Source: Nocardioides astragali (GTDB taxonomy: Bacteria; Actinomycetota; Actinomycetes; Propionibacteriales; Nocardioidaceae). Taken from it: a DNA stretch of 64,000 bases. The position numbers and the translations under genes are program-made. The stretch spans positions 571,448 to 635,447 of the forward strand of contig NZ_JAFMZM010000003.1 in assembly GCF_024436375.1 (NCBI RefSeq). Direction: 5' to 3'. Each line of letters begins with the position of its first letter. Positions within the stretch are counted from its first letter, which is position 1. The notes under the pieces were generated by a model. That model was not told the DNA's origin. It did no database searches and was given only the letters and a program-made list of their open reading frames with translations. Shown here piece after piece: positions 17,376-25,199 of the stretch.

Positions 17376-18497
17376 ATGAAGGTCGGCGTACCCAAGGAAG
17401 TCAAGAACCGCGAGTACCGGGTGGCGTTGACGCCGATCGGGGTGCATGAGCTGGTGCAGCACGGTCACGAGGTGCTGGTGGAGAGGTCTGCGGGTGTGGG
17501 GTCGCAGATCGGGGACGAGGAGTACGTCGCCGCGGGTGCCACGATGCTGGAGTCGGCCGACGACGTGTGGGGCGCGGCCGAGATGGTGTTGAAGGTCAAG
17601 GAGCCGGTCGCGGAGGAGTACGGGCGGATGCGGGAGGGGCAGACGCTGTTCACCTACCTGCACCTGGCTGCCGACAAGGCGTTGACCGAGGAGCTGTTGG
17701 CGCGCAAGGTGACGGCGATCGCCTACGAGACGGTGCAGCTGCCCTCGGGTGGGTTGCCGTTGCTGTATCCGATGTCGGAGGTCGCCGGTTGTCTGGCACC
17801 GCAGGTGGGGGCGTATGCGTTGATGAAGGCCAATGGTGGTCGGGGTGTGCTGATGGGTGGCGTCGGTGGGGTGGCGAACGCGAAGGTGGTGATCATCGGG
17901 GCCGGGGTGTCGGGTCAGAACGCCGCGAACATCGCGCTGGGCATGGGGGCGGACGTGACGTTGTTGGACACCGACCTGGACAAGCTGCGGATGTCGTTTT
18001 GGCGCTACAACAACCGGGTGCACGGGTTGGCGTGGTCGAAGCTGGCGATCGAGCAGCAGGTGATGGAGGCCGACATGGTGATCGGTGCGGTCCTCATCCC
18101 GGGCGCGGCCGCGCCGAAGCTCGTCAGCAACGAGCTGGTGTCGCGGATGAAGCCGGGGTCGGTGCTGGTCGACATCGCGATCGACCAGGGTGGTTGTTTC
18201 GAGGACTCCCACGCCACCACCCACGACGACCCGACGTATGAGGTGCACGACTCGGTGTTCTACTGCGTGGCCAACATGCCCGGCGCGGTGCCCAACACCT
18301 CGACGTACGCGTTGACCAACGCCACTCTTCCCTACGCGGTCGCGTTGGCCGACAAGGGCTGGGAGCAGGCGCTGCGTGAGGACCCCAGCCTCGCCCTGGG
18401 TCTCAACACCCATGCCGGGGAGCTCACCAACGCCCCGGTCGGTGCAGCAGTCGGCCTTCCCTCCGTCTCGTTCCAGGAGATCTCCGCGCGTGTCTGA
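17376..18497 (+). CDS. ald: Alanine dehydrogenase
   Basis: 373 aa, ATG 17376 with AAGGAGA upstream. Starts MKVGVPKEVKNREYRVALTP, the hallmark opening; includes MVLKVKEPVAEEY, TYLHLAADKALT, the NAD site VVIIGAGVSGQNAANIALGMGA, and DIAIDQGGCFED. It catalyses reversible NAD-dependent deamination of L-alanine to pyruvate and ammonium in the cytoplasm. Codon choice differs from its neighbours: many TTG leucines and G-ending Val/Gly/Ala codons where adjacent genes use C-ending ones, which hints at separate origin. A WhiB-like gene overlaps its last 8 bp. Confidence 0.95.
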   Translation: MKVGVPKEVKNREYRVALTPIGVHELVQHGHEVLVERSAGVGSQIGDEEYVAAGATMLESADDVWGAAEMVLKVKEPVAEEYGRMREGQTLFTYLHLAADKALTEELLARKVTAIAYETVQLPSGGLPLLYPMSEVAGCLAPQVGAYALMKANGGRGVLMGGVGGVANAKVVIIGAGVSGQNAANIALGMGADVTLLDTDLDKLRMSFWRYNNRVHGLAWSKLAIEQQVMEADMVIGAVLIPGAAAPKLVSNELVSRMKPGSVLVDIAIDQGGCFEDSHATTHDDPTYEVHDSVFYCVANMPGAVPNTSTYALTNATLPYAVALADKGWEQALREDPSLALGLNTHAGELTNAPVGAAVGLPSVSFQEISARV

Positions 18498-18786
18498 GCG
18501 CTCCACTGTCGAGCGGGACGCCGGCGCCGCCGCGGCGAGCATCTCCGACACCGTTCCGTGTGGCGCGCACCGGAAGAACTGGGACGCTCTGGAGCACGAC
18601 TACGCGCAGGCCGACCGCTACGAGCAAGCGCTCACGCTCGCCATCATCGGCGAGCTCTGCAGGCCGTGCCCGGCACTCGCGGAGTGCGCGACCTGGGCCA
18701 GGCTGGACAAGTACACCGGGCTCGCCGCCGGCACCTGGTTCCGCTCAGGCCGGGCTCGGTCGGGAAAGGGTCGAAGCGGACCCTGA
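18490..18786 (+). CDS. WhiB-like iron-sulfur protein
   Basis: 98 aa from GTG 18490, with AGGAGA nine bases upstream, overlapping the end of ald by 8 bp. The Wbl cysteine spacing is present, Cx32Cx2Cx5C, in VPCGAHRK and then ELCRPCPALAEC. Where typical WhiB proteins have the G[IV]WGG turn it has GLAAGTWF, followed by a basic tail (RSGRARSGKGR). Wbl proteins bind 4Fe-4S, sense redox or NO, and act with the principal sigma factor. Coupling with ald suggests a redox or nitrogen link. It may be a divergent Wbl of unknown partner. Confidence 0.75.
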   Translation: MSERSTVERDAGAAAASISDTVPCGAHRKNWDALEHDYAQADRYEQALTLAIIGELCRPCPALAECATWARLDKYTGLAAGTWFRSGRARSGKGRSGP

Positions 18787-18856
18787 AGCCGGCCTGGGCC
18801 GGGTCCCTCCACAGATCGGCGGCACCCACTGGCACGGGAACCACGGGGCCGACATC

Positions 18857-19852
18857 GTGGAGCGGGTGACCGCCGTACCCACCCCGCAGCCGTCCGACGA
18901 CGCGGTGACCGCCCTGCTCCGGTCTCAGGACGGCGTCGCGTCCCGTGCTCAGCTGGTCGACGTCGGCTGCGAGCCGCACGACATCGAGCGGATGCTCCGA
19001 CGCCACCAGGTCTTCGTCGCGCTCCCGGGCGTCTACATCACCCACAACGGTCCGCGCACCTGGCAGCAGCGGGCATGGGTGGCCGTGCTCTCGTGCTGGC
19101 CGGCGGCACTCGCCGGCACGTCTGCGCTGCGAGCCGACAACGGCCCGGGGGTGCGCGGCTTCGACGAGGGCGACCCGATCGAGGTGGCCGTCGACGTGGC
19201 GCGCACCGTCCAGGACAAGCCTGACGTGCGCGTACGCCGCATGGCCGGGATGGCGGCCCGCACCCGCTGGAACGCCTCGCCGCCGCGGTTGCGCCAGGAG
19301 GAGGCGGTGCTCGACGTGGTCGCCGGACTCGCTCGGGAGTGGGACGTCATCGAGGCGCTGGCCGCGGCGGTGCGCAGCCGGCGTACGACGGCCGACCGGC
19401 TCGCGAGCGCGCTCACGGCGCGCCATCGTTTCCCGCGCAGGACGTGGATCGCGCGGATCCTGGCGGACGTGGCAGCCGGTACGGCCTCGGTCCTCGAGCA
19501 CGGCTACCTCGACCGCGTCGAGCGCGCGCACGGCCTGCCGGCCGCGGACCGTCAGCAGGCGGACCGGGTGGCGGGAGGGCGGATCTACCGGGACGCCCCC
19601 TATTCGGCGTACGACCTGCAGGTGGAGCTCGACGGCTACCTCGACCACAGCGCGCTCACGGAGCGCGACCGCGACCTGGAGCGCGACCTGGAGACGGCGA
19701 CGACCGGGCGGCGCAGCGTCCGGCTGGGATGGGGTCAGGTGTACGACCGGCCGTGCCGCACCGCCGCGCTCATCGCCCGGCTGCTGGTGCTCGGCGGCTG
19801 GGAGGGCGAGCCGACGCCGTGCTCGCCGACCTGCCCGATCGGCGACCACTGA
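18857..19852 (+). CDS. AbiEi antitoxin-domain protein with DUF559-like C-terminus, orphan
   Basis: 331 aa if started at GTG 18857 (GTG 18866 is also possible). Residues about 10-60 form the winged-helix AbiEi N-terminal domain: LLRSQDGVASRAQLVDVGC, then RRHQVFVALPGVYI. The C-terminal 120 residues (VLEHGYLDRVERAHGLP, QVELDGYLDHSALTERDRD) resemble the Vsr/DUF559 endonuclease-like region seen in many actinobacterial proteins of this type. No AbiEii nucleotidyltransferase toxin is adjacent, so a classic type IV toxin-antitoxin pair is not supported. Function unknown. Confidence 0.65.
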   Translation: MERVTAVPTPQPSDDAVTALLRSQDGVASRAQLVDVGCEPHDIERMLRRHQVFVALPGVYITHNGPRTWQQRAWVAVLSCWPAALAGTSALRADNGPGVRGFDEGDPIEVAVDVARTVQDKPDVRVRRMAGMAARTRWNASPPRLRQEEAVLDVVAGLAREWDVIEALAAAVRSRRTTADRLASALTARHRFPRRTWIARILADVAAGTASVLEHGYLDRVERAHGLPAADRQQADRVAGGRIYRDAPYSAYDLQVELDGYLDHSALTERDRDLERDLETATTGRRSVRLGWGQVYDRPCRTAALIARLLVLGGWEGEPTPCSPTCPIGDH

Positions 19853-19992
19853 CTCGAAGTCTGCTCGCGGAATCCACGAGTGGACTTCGAGCGTGAGCCT
19901 CACGCGAAGCGGCGAGGCGCTCCTCGCGACAGTTGTGCTGGTCACCCATGCCACCAGCGTTCCAGAGATCCCATCGCGACAGGGCCGGTGTC

Positions 19993-21153
19993 ATGATCCA
20001 CCCCATGACGTACGAGCTGGGGCAGGGCACCGGGCCGCTGCGGGGCGTGAAGGTGGTCGAGATCGCCGGCATCGGTCCCGGACCGCACGCCTGCATGCTG
20101 CTGGCTGACCTCGGCGCCGACGTCATCCGGATCGACCGCCCCGGCGGCGGCATGTTCGGCATGGGCGACAAGGACGTGCTCAACCGCGGCCGGCCCAGCG
20201 TCGCGCTCGACCTCAAGCACCCCGACGCCGCCGCCACCGTCCTCGGCCTGGTCGAGCACGCCGACGTGCTGGTCGAGGGGATGAGGCCCGGCACCCTCGA
20301 GCGCCTCGGCCTCGGGCCGGACGACTGCCACGCTCGCAACCCCGCGCTGGTCTACGGCCGGATGACCGGCTGGGGCCAGGACGGCCCGTGGAGCCAGGTG
20401 GCCGGGCACGACATGAACTACATCGCCACCACCGGCGCACTCCACGGCCTCGGCCAGGACCGCGACCGGCCGCACTTCCCGGGCAACCTGCTCGGCGACT
20501 TCGGTGGCGGCTCGACCTACCTCGTCATCGGGATCCTCGCCGCGCTGCTCGAGGCGAGGACCAGCGGCAAGGGTCAGGTCGTCGACGCCGCGATCGTCGA
20601 CGGCACGGCCCACCTCAACGCCATCGGGTGGACCTTCGCCGCGCTCGGCGTCGCCTCGGGGGAGCGCCGGTCGGGCCTGCTCGACGGCGGCACTCCCTGG
20701 TACGACGTCTACGAGACCGCGGACGGGCAGCACGTGAGCGTCGGCGCGCTCGAGCCGCAGTTCTGGGCCGAGCTGGTCGCCCGCATCGGGGTCGACCTCC
20801 CTGACCGTGACGACCCGGCCAACCACGCCACGATCCGCGGGGCCCTCGTTCGCCGGTTCCGTGAGAAGACGCAGGCCGAGTGGAGCGAGGTCTTCGACCG
20901 CACGGACGCCTGCGTCGCGCCCGTCGTACCCCTGGCCGAGGCGCCGCGCCACCCCCACCTCGCCGCCCGGGGGACATACGTCGAGCGCGGCGGCGTCACG
21001 CAGCCCGCGCCGGCGCCCCGCTTCTCGCGCACCGAGGCCACCATCAGCAGCCCGCCCGCCCTGCCGGGTGAGCACACCCGCGAGGCGCTCGCCGCATGGG
21101 GGATCGGCGACATCGACGCGCTGCTGGCCAGCGGCGCCGCGACCCAGGCCTGA
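19993..21153 (+). CDS. CaiB/BaiF CoA-transferase family, alpha-methylacyl-CoA racemase type
   Basis: 386 aa from ATG 19993 (in-frame ATG at 20005 also possible). Motifs: LRGVKVVEIAGIGPGPHACM, ADVIRIDRPGG, the His-containing AGHDMNYIATTGALHG and GNLLGDFGGGSTYL, in which His and Asp form the racemase catalytic pair. It epimerises 2-methylacyl-CoA thioesters in branched-chain and sterol side-chain oxidation; a CoA-transferase role is the alternative. Followed 3 bp later by a glutamine amidotransferase gene. Confidence 0.85.
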   Translation: MIHPMTYELGQGTGPLRGVKVVEIAGIGPGPHACMLLADLGADVIRIDRPGGGMFGMGDKDVLNRGRPSVALDLKHPDAAATVLGLVEHADVLVEGMRPGTLERLGLGPDDCHARNPALVYGRMTGWGQDGPWSQVAGHDMNYIATTGALHGLGQDRDRPHFPGNLLGDFGGGSTYLVIGILAALLEARTSGKGQVVDAAIVDGTAHLNAIGWTFAALGVASGERRSGLLDGGTPWYDVYETADGQHVSVGALEPQFWAELVARIGVDLPDRDDPANHATIRGALVRRFREKTQAEWSEVFDRTDACVAPVVPLAEAPRHPHLAARGTYVERGGVTQPAPAPRFSRTEATISSPPALPGEHTREALAAWGIGDIDALLASGAATQA

Positions 21154-21156
21154 GTG

Positions 21157-21891
21157 ATGCGACCCTTCCTCTTCCTCGGCACCCGCGCGGAGGACGACGT
21201 CGCCCAGCAGGAGTACGACGCCGTGCTGGCCGGCTGCGGCCTGCGACCCGACGAGCTCGTGCGCGTCCGCCTCGAGCAGGGGCCGCTCGGCGAGGTCGAC
21301 CTCGACGAGTGGTCCGGGGTCATCCTGGGCGGTGGCCCCTTCAACGTCTCCGACCCCGACGACGTGAAGTCGGCGGCCCAGCGCAGCGCCGAGGCCGACC
21401 TCCGCGCGCTGGCCGAGCAGGTGCTCGAGGCGGACTTCCCGTTCCTGGGTGCCTGCTACGGCATCGGCGTCCTCGGCGGCCTGCGCGGCGGCACGGTCGA
21501 CCGCACCTTCGGCGAGCCCATCGGCGCCCTGCCGGTGAGGCTGAGCGAGGAGGGCAGGCAGGACCCGCTCTTCGGCGTGATGCCCGAGGAGTTCGCCGCC
21601 TACCTCGGCCACAAGGAGGCGGTCGCGCGGCTCCCCGAGGGTGCCGTCCTGCTCGCCTCCACCGTCACCTGCCCGGTCCATGCCTTCCGGCTCGGCCAGA
21701 ACGTCTACGCAACGCAGTTCCACCCCGAGCTGGACGCGGTCGCGATCTGCGACCGGATCGACGCCTACGGCTCGCACGGCTACTACCTGCCCCACGAGCG
21801 CGAGTCGCTGAAGGCCGCCGCGCGCGAGGCCATGGTCACCGAACCGGTGCGGCTGCTCGGTCGCTTCGTGGAGCTGTACGCCCGCACCTGA
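21157..21891 (+). CDS. Class I glutamine amidotransferase-like protein
   Basis: 244 aa, ATG 21157, 3 bp after the racemase stop. The GATase triad is present: C100 in PFLGACYGIG, H189 and E191 in ATQFHPELD. An oxyanion strand occurs at GVILGGGPFNVSD. No synthetase domain is attached, so it is a GuaA-like stand-alone amidotransferase or a gamma-glutamyl hydrolase-type enzyme; the acceptor is unknown. Followed by the regulatory region of the sugar operon. Confidence 0.85.
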   Translation: MRPFLFLGTRAEDDVAQQEYDAVLAGCGLRPDELVRVRLEQGPLGEVDLDEWSGVILGGGPFNVSDPDDVKSAAQRSAEADLRALAEQVLEADFPFLGACYGIGVLGGLRGGTVDRTFGEPIGALPVRLSEEGRQDPLFGVMPEEFAAYLGHKEAVARLPEGAVLLASTVTCPVHAFRLGQNVYATQFHPELDAVAICDRIDAYGSHGYYLPHERESLKAAAREAMVTEPVRLLGRFVELYART

Positions 21892-21900
21892 CGTGCGCGT

Positions 21901-21918
21901 TGTGGAAGCGCTCCCACA
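21901..21918. promoter_or_regulatory. LacI-family operator 1 of the beta-glucoside operon
   Basis: TGTGGAAGCGCTCCCACA, palindromic except for one pair around the AGCGCT core that LacI/CebR-type repressors recognise in actinobacteria. It lies 28 bp upstream of a TTGACA -35 element (21946-21951) of the ABC operon. Confidence 0.75.
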
Positions 21919-21945
21919 ATTTCACGACAACTTCCGAGCGCGCCA

Positions 21946-21976
21946 TTGACACGGAATGTGACGCCTGCGATGGTCT
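21946..21976 (+). promoter_or_regulatory. Promoter of the beta-glucoside ABC operon
   Basis: Consensus -35 TTGACA at 21946-21951, then a weak -10 region (TGCGATGGT) about 17 bp later. It lies between the two LacI-type operators, which suits repression by looping or by blocking elongation. Confidence 0.5.
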
Positions 21977-21988
21977 GTCGCGGACGGG

Positions 21989-22006
21989 AATGGAAGCGCT
22001 CTCACA
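21989..22006. promoter_or_regulatory. LacI-family operator 2 of the beta-glucoside operon
   Basis: AATGGAAGCGCTCTCACA shares the core TGGAAGCGCTC with the first operator at 21901. It is placed just downstream of the predicted promoter, 88 bp from the first site, in the leader of the substrate-binding protein gene. Confidence 0.7.
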
Positions 22007-22073
22007 CCTTCGCTCACCGTCCACCTCCCGGCCGGACAACCAGTCCGGCACTTCGCAGGACGGCAGGAGTGCA

Positions 22074-23366
22074 GTGGTGCAGACACCGAACACCCGGCGA
22101 GTGCGGCTCGCCACGAGCGCGTTGTTGGCGCTCACCCTCGCGACGACGGCGGCCGCCTGCGGCGGCGACGACGGTGACGAAGGGGGCACGACCGCGGACG
22201 GCAAGATCAAGCTCACGGTCGCGACCTTCAACGAGTTCGGCTACGAGGAGCTCATCGAGGAGTACAACGCGATGCAGGACGAGGTGGTGGTCGAGCAGAA
22301 GAAGGCCGGCACCGCCAACGAGCACCAGGACAACCTCTACACCAAGCTCGCGGCCGGGTCGGGTCTCTCCGACATCGAGGCGATCGAGGTCGACTGGTGG
22401 GCCGCGCTCATGGAGCAGTCCGACGCGTTCGTCGACCTGTCCGACCCTGAGGTCGAGAGCCGCTGGCTGGACTGGAAGACCGAGGCGGCGACCTCGCCGG
22501 ACGGCGCGCTGATCGGCTACGGCACCGACATCGGTCCCGAGGGCATCTGCTACCGCTCCGACCTGTTCAAGAAGGCGGGGCTGCCGACCGACCGCGAGGA
22601 GGTCGCCCAGCTCTTCGGGACCTGGGACGACTACTTCGAGACCGGTCGCGACTTCGTGGAGAAGGTCCCCGACGTCGCCTGGTACGACGCCTCCGGCGCC
22701 ACGGCGCAGGCGATGATCAACCAGGTCGAGTACTCCTTCGAGGACGAGGACAACAACGTCATCGCCGCGGACAACCCCGAGGTCAAGGAGGTCTTCGACA
22801 CCGTCACGGCGATGGCCGAGGAGGGCCTCTCGACCAACCTCGTGCAGTGGAGCGAGGACTGGACCGCCTCCTTCCAGGACGACGGGTTCGCCACGATGGC
22901 CTGCCCCGGCTGGATGCTCGGTGTCATCGAGGGCAACGCCGAAGGCGTCAAGGGCTGGGACATCGCCAACGTCTTCCCCGGCGGTGGCGGCAACTGGGGT
23001 GGGTCCTACCTCACGGTGCCCGCGCAGGGCGACAACGTCGAGGAGGCCAAGGAGCTGGCCAAGTGGCTGACCGCGCCCGAGCAGCAGATCAAGGCGTTCC
23101 AGGCCAAGGGCACCTTCCCGAGCCAGGTCGACGCTCTGGACGACCCGGCGCTGACCGGCACCACGAGTGAGTTCTTCAACGGCGCGCCCACCGGCGAGAT
23201 CCTGGCCGAGCGCGCCGAGGCAGTGCCCTTCATCGCCCACAAGGGGCCGAAGTTCGCCGACATCAACACGGCGTTCCAGCAGGCGATCCAGCGTGTCGAC
23301 GAGGGCAAGGAGTCGGCCGACGAGGCCTGGGACTCCTTCCTTGCTGACGTCGAGCGGCTGGGCTGA
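22074..23366 (+). CDS. Sugar ABC transporter substrate-binding lipoprotein
   Basis: 430 aa, GTG 22074 (or 22077) after GGCAGGAG. Residues 1-30 are a lipoprotein signal ending ATTAAACGGDDGD, with the lipidated Cys in AAAC. The mature part is a family-1 solute-binding protein: KIKLTVATFNEFGYEELIEEYN, TKLAAGSGLSDIEAIE, FPGGGGNWGGSYLTVPAQ. It would capture an oligosaccharide, probably a cellobiose-type beta-glucoside given the beta-glucosidase in the same operon. No ATPase is encoded nearby, so a shared MsiK-type ATPase is likely. Confidence 0.9.
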   Translation: MVQTPNTRRVRLATSALLALTLATTAAACGGDDGDEGGTTADGKIKLTVATFNEFGYEELIEEYNAMQDEVVVEQKKAGTANEHQDNLYTKLAAGSGLSDIEAIEVDWWAALMEQSDAFVDLSDPEVESRWLDWKTEAATSPDGALIGYGTDIGPEGICYRSDLFKKAGLPTDREEVAQLFGTWDDYFETGRDFVEKVPDVAWYDASGATAQAMINQVEYSFEDEDNNVIAADNPEVKEVFDTVTAMAEEGLSTNLVQWSEDWTASFQDDGFATMACPGWMLGVIEGNAEGVKGWDIANVFPGGGGNWGGSYLTVPAQGDNVEEAKELAKWLTAPEQQIKAFQAKGTFPSQVDALDDPALTGTTSEFFNGAPTGEILAERAEAVPFIAHKGPKFADINTAFQQAIQRVDEGKESADEAWDSFLADVERLG

Positions 23367-23376
23367 CCCTCCGACG

Positions 23377-24384
23377 ATGAAGGCGGGTTCCACTGCCGTG
23401 AAGCCAGTCGGGGATGCCGGTAGCCCGGTGTCCCCGACTGGGGGGCGGCCAGACATCGAGGGCGTACGCCGGGCCGCGTGGCGGCAGCGGCTGTCGCGGC
23501 TCGACACCTTGGTCTCGCCGTACGTCTTCGTCTCGCCGTTCTTCCTGCTGTTCGTGGTGGTGGGCATGTTCCCGCTCGCCTACACGGCATGGGTGTCGGT
23601 GCACGACTGGGGCCTGCTCGCGGGCCGAGGCGACTTCGCGGGCGCCGACAACTACCGGCGCGTCCTGGAGGACCGCTACTTCTGGAACGCACTGCGCAAC
23701 ACGATCAGCATCTTCCTGCTCTCGTCGATCCCGCAGGTGCTCATCGCCCTCGGTCTGGCCGGGCTGCTCGACACCCAGCTCCGGGCACGCGGACTGTGGC
23801 GGATGAGCGTCCTGCTGCCCTTCGTGGTGGCCCCCGCCGCCGTTGCGCTGATCTTCGGCAACGTCTTCGGTGACCGCTACGGACTGGCCAACGAGGTGGT
23901 GCAGGCGATCGGGCTCGACCCGATCCGCTGGCATGTCGACACCCTGGCCAGCCACCTGGCGATCGCCTCGATGGTCAACTGGCGCTGGACGGGCTACAAC
24001 GCGCTGATCTTCCTGGCGGCGATGCAGGCGGTGCCGCGCGACGTCTACGAGTCCGCGGCACTCGACGGGGCCGGGAGGATCCGCCAGTTCGTCTCGATGA
24101 CGGTGCCGATGATCCGGCCGACGGTCCTGTTCGTGGTCATCACCTCGACCATCGGTGGCCTCCAGATCTTCGCCGAGCCACGGCTCTTCGACACCCAGGG
24201 CCTCGGCGGCTCGGACCGGCAGTACCAGACGCTGACGATGTACCTCTGGGAGCTCGGCTGGCGGGTCCGCGACCTCGGCATGGCCTCGGCCGTGGCGTGG
24301 CTGCTGTTCCTGATCATCATCATCTTCGCCCTGGTCAACCTGCTGGTCAGCCGGCGTGCGGGCACTCTGCGAGGTCAGCGATGA
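23377..24384 (+). CDS. Sugar ABC transporter permease (MalF-type)
   Basis: 335 aa, ATG 23377, 10 bp after the binding protein. Six membrane helices, first at VFVSPFFLLFVVVGMFPLAYT. The EAA loop is PRDVYESAALDGAGRIRQFVSMTVPMIRP, which contacts the ATPase. N-terminal 45 residues are cytoplasmic and low in order. It pairs with the next permease (4-bp overlap). Confidence 0.92.
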   Translation: MKAGSTAVKPVGDAGSPVSPTGGRPDIEGVRRAAWRQRLSRLDTLVSPYVFVSPFFLLFVVVGMFPLAYTAWVSVHDWGLLAGRGDFAGADNYRRVLEDRYFWNALRNTISIFLLSSIPQVLIALGLAGLLDTQLRARGLWRMSVLLPFVVAPAAVALIFGNVFGDRYGLANEVVQAIGLDPIRWHVDTLASHLAIASMVNWRWTGYNALIFLAAMQAVPRDVYESAALDGAGRIRQFVSMTVPMIRPTVLFVVITSTIGGLQIFAEPRLFDTQGLGGSDRQYQTLTMYLWELGWRVRDLGMASAVAWLLFLIIIIFALVNLLVSRRAGTLRGQR

Positions 24385-25199
24385 ACAGACGTCCCGGATT
24401 CCTCGTCTACGGCCTGCTGACTGCCTTCGTGCTCGGCTCGTGCGCGCCCCTCTACTGGTCCTTCCTCGTCGGCTCGCACAGCCGCGACGTGCTGACCAAG
24501 CGGGTGCCGCCGCTGATCCCCGGAGGCCACTTCTGGGACAACGCGCAGCGCGCGTTCGAGGCCGTACCGTTCTGGAAGGCGCTGGGCAACAGCCTCATCG
24601 TGTCCGGCACGATCGCCACGTCGGTGGTCTTCTTCTCCACCCTGGCCGGCTTCGCCTTCGCCAAGCTCGCCTTCAAGGGGCGCACCCCGCTGCTCGTCTT
24701 CCTCGTGGCCACCTTGGCCGTGCCGACGCAGCTCGGCGTCATCCCGCTGTTCATCGTGATGGCCAAGCTCGGCTGGGTCGGGTCGCTGTGGGCGCTGATC
24801 GTCCCCGGCATGGTCACCGCGTTCGGCGTCTTCTTCATGCGCCAGTACCTCCTCGACGCCGTTCCGGACGAGCTGATCGACGCGGCGCGGGTCGACGGGT
24901 GCTCCATGTTCCGGACCTTCTGGAACGTCGCTGTCCCGGCGGCGCGACCGGCCGCGGGGATCCTGTGGCTCTTCACCTTCATGGCCTCGTGGACCGACTT
25001 CTTCTGGCCGCTGATCGTGCTGCCCGCCAGCAACCCCACCGTCCAGATCGCCCTCCAGCAGCTGCAGAGCGGCTACTACGTGGACTACAGCCTCGTGCTC
25101 GCCGGCACCACCGTCGCGACCATCCCGCTGCTGGTCCTCTTCATCCTCACCGGCCGACAGATGGTCGCCGGCATCATGCAAGGAGCCGTCAAGGGATGA
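24381..25199 (+). CDS. Sugar ABC transporter permease (MalG-type)
   Basis: 272 aa, ATG 24381, overlapping the previous stop by ATGA. Six helices; EAA loop PDELIDAARVDGCSMFRTFWNVAVPAARP. The short length and the start with a helix (FLVYGLLTAFVLGSCAPLYW) are typical of MalG-like subunits. It overlaps the beta-glucosidase start by 4 bp, so the three downstream genes are translationally coupled. Confidence 0.92.
   Translation: MNRRPGFLVYGLLTAFVLGSCAPLYWSFLVGSHSRDVLTKRVPPLIPGGHFWDNAQRAFEAVPFWKALGNSLIVSGTIATSVVFFSTLAGFAFAKLAFKGRTPLLVFLVATLAVPTQLGVIPLFIVMAKLGWVGSLWALIVPGMVTAFGVFFMRQYLLDAVPDELIDAARVDGCSMFRTFWNVAVPAARPAAGILWLFTFMASWTDFFWPLIVLPASNPTVQIALQQLQSGYYVDYSLVLAGTTVATIPLLVLFILTGRQMVAGIMQGAVKG

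Noticed and set aside
17289..18551. Minus-strand frame covering all of ald
   Set aside because: Created by the G-ending codons of ald; the His/Arg-rich product has no family.
19942..21795. Long minus-strand open frame under the racemase and amidotransferase genes
   Set aside because: Both plus-strand genes have complete catalytic motifs; the antisense product is Gly/Glu/Arg low complexity.
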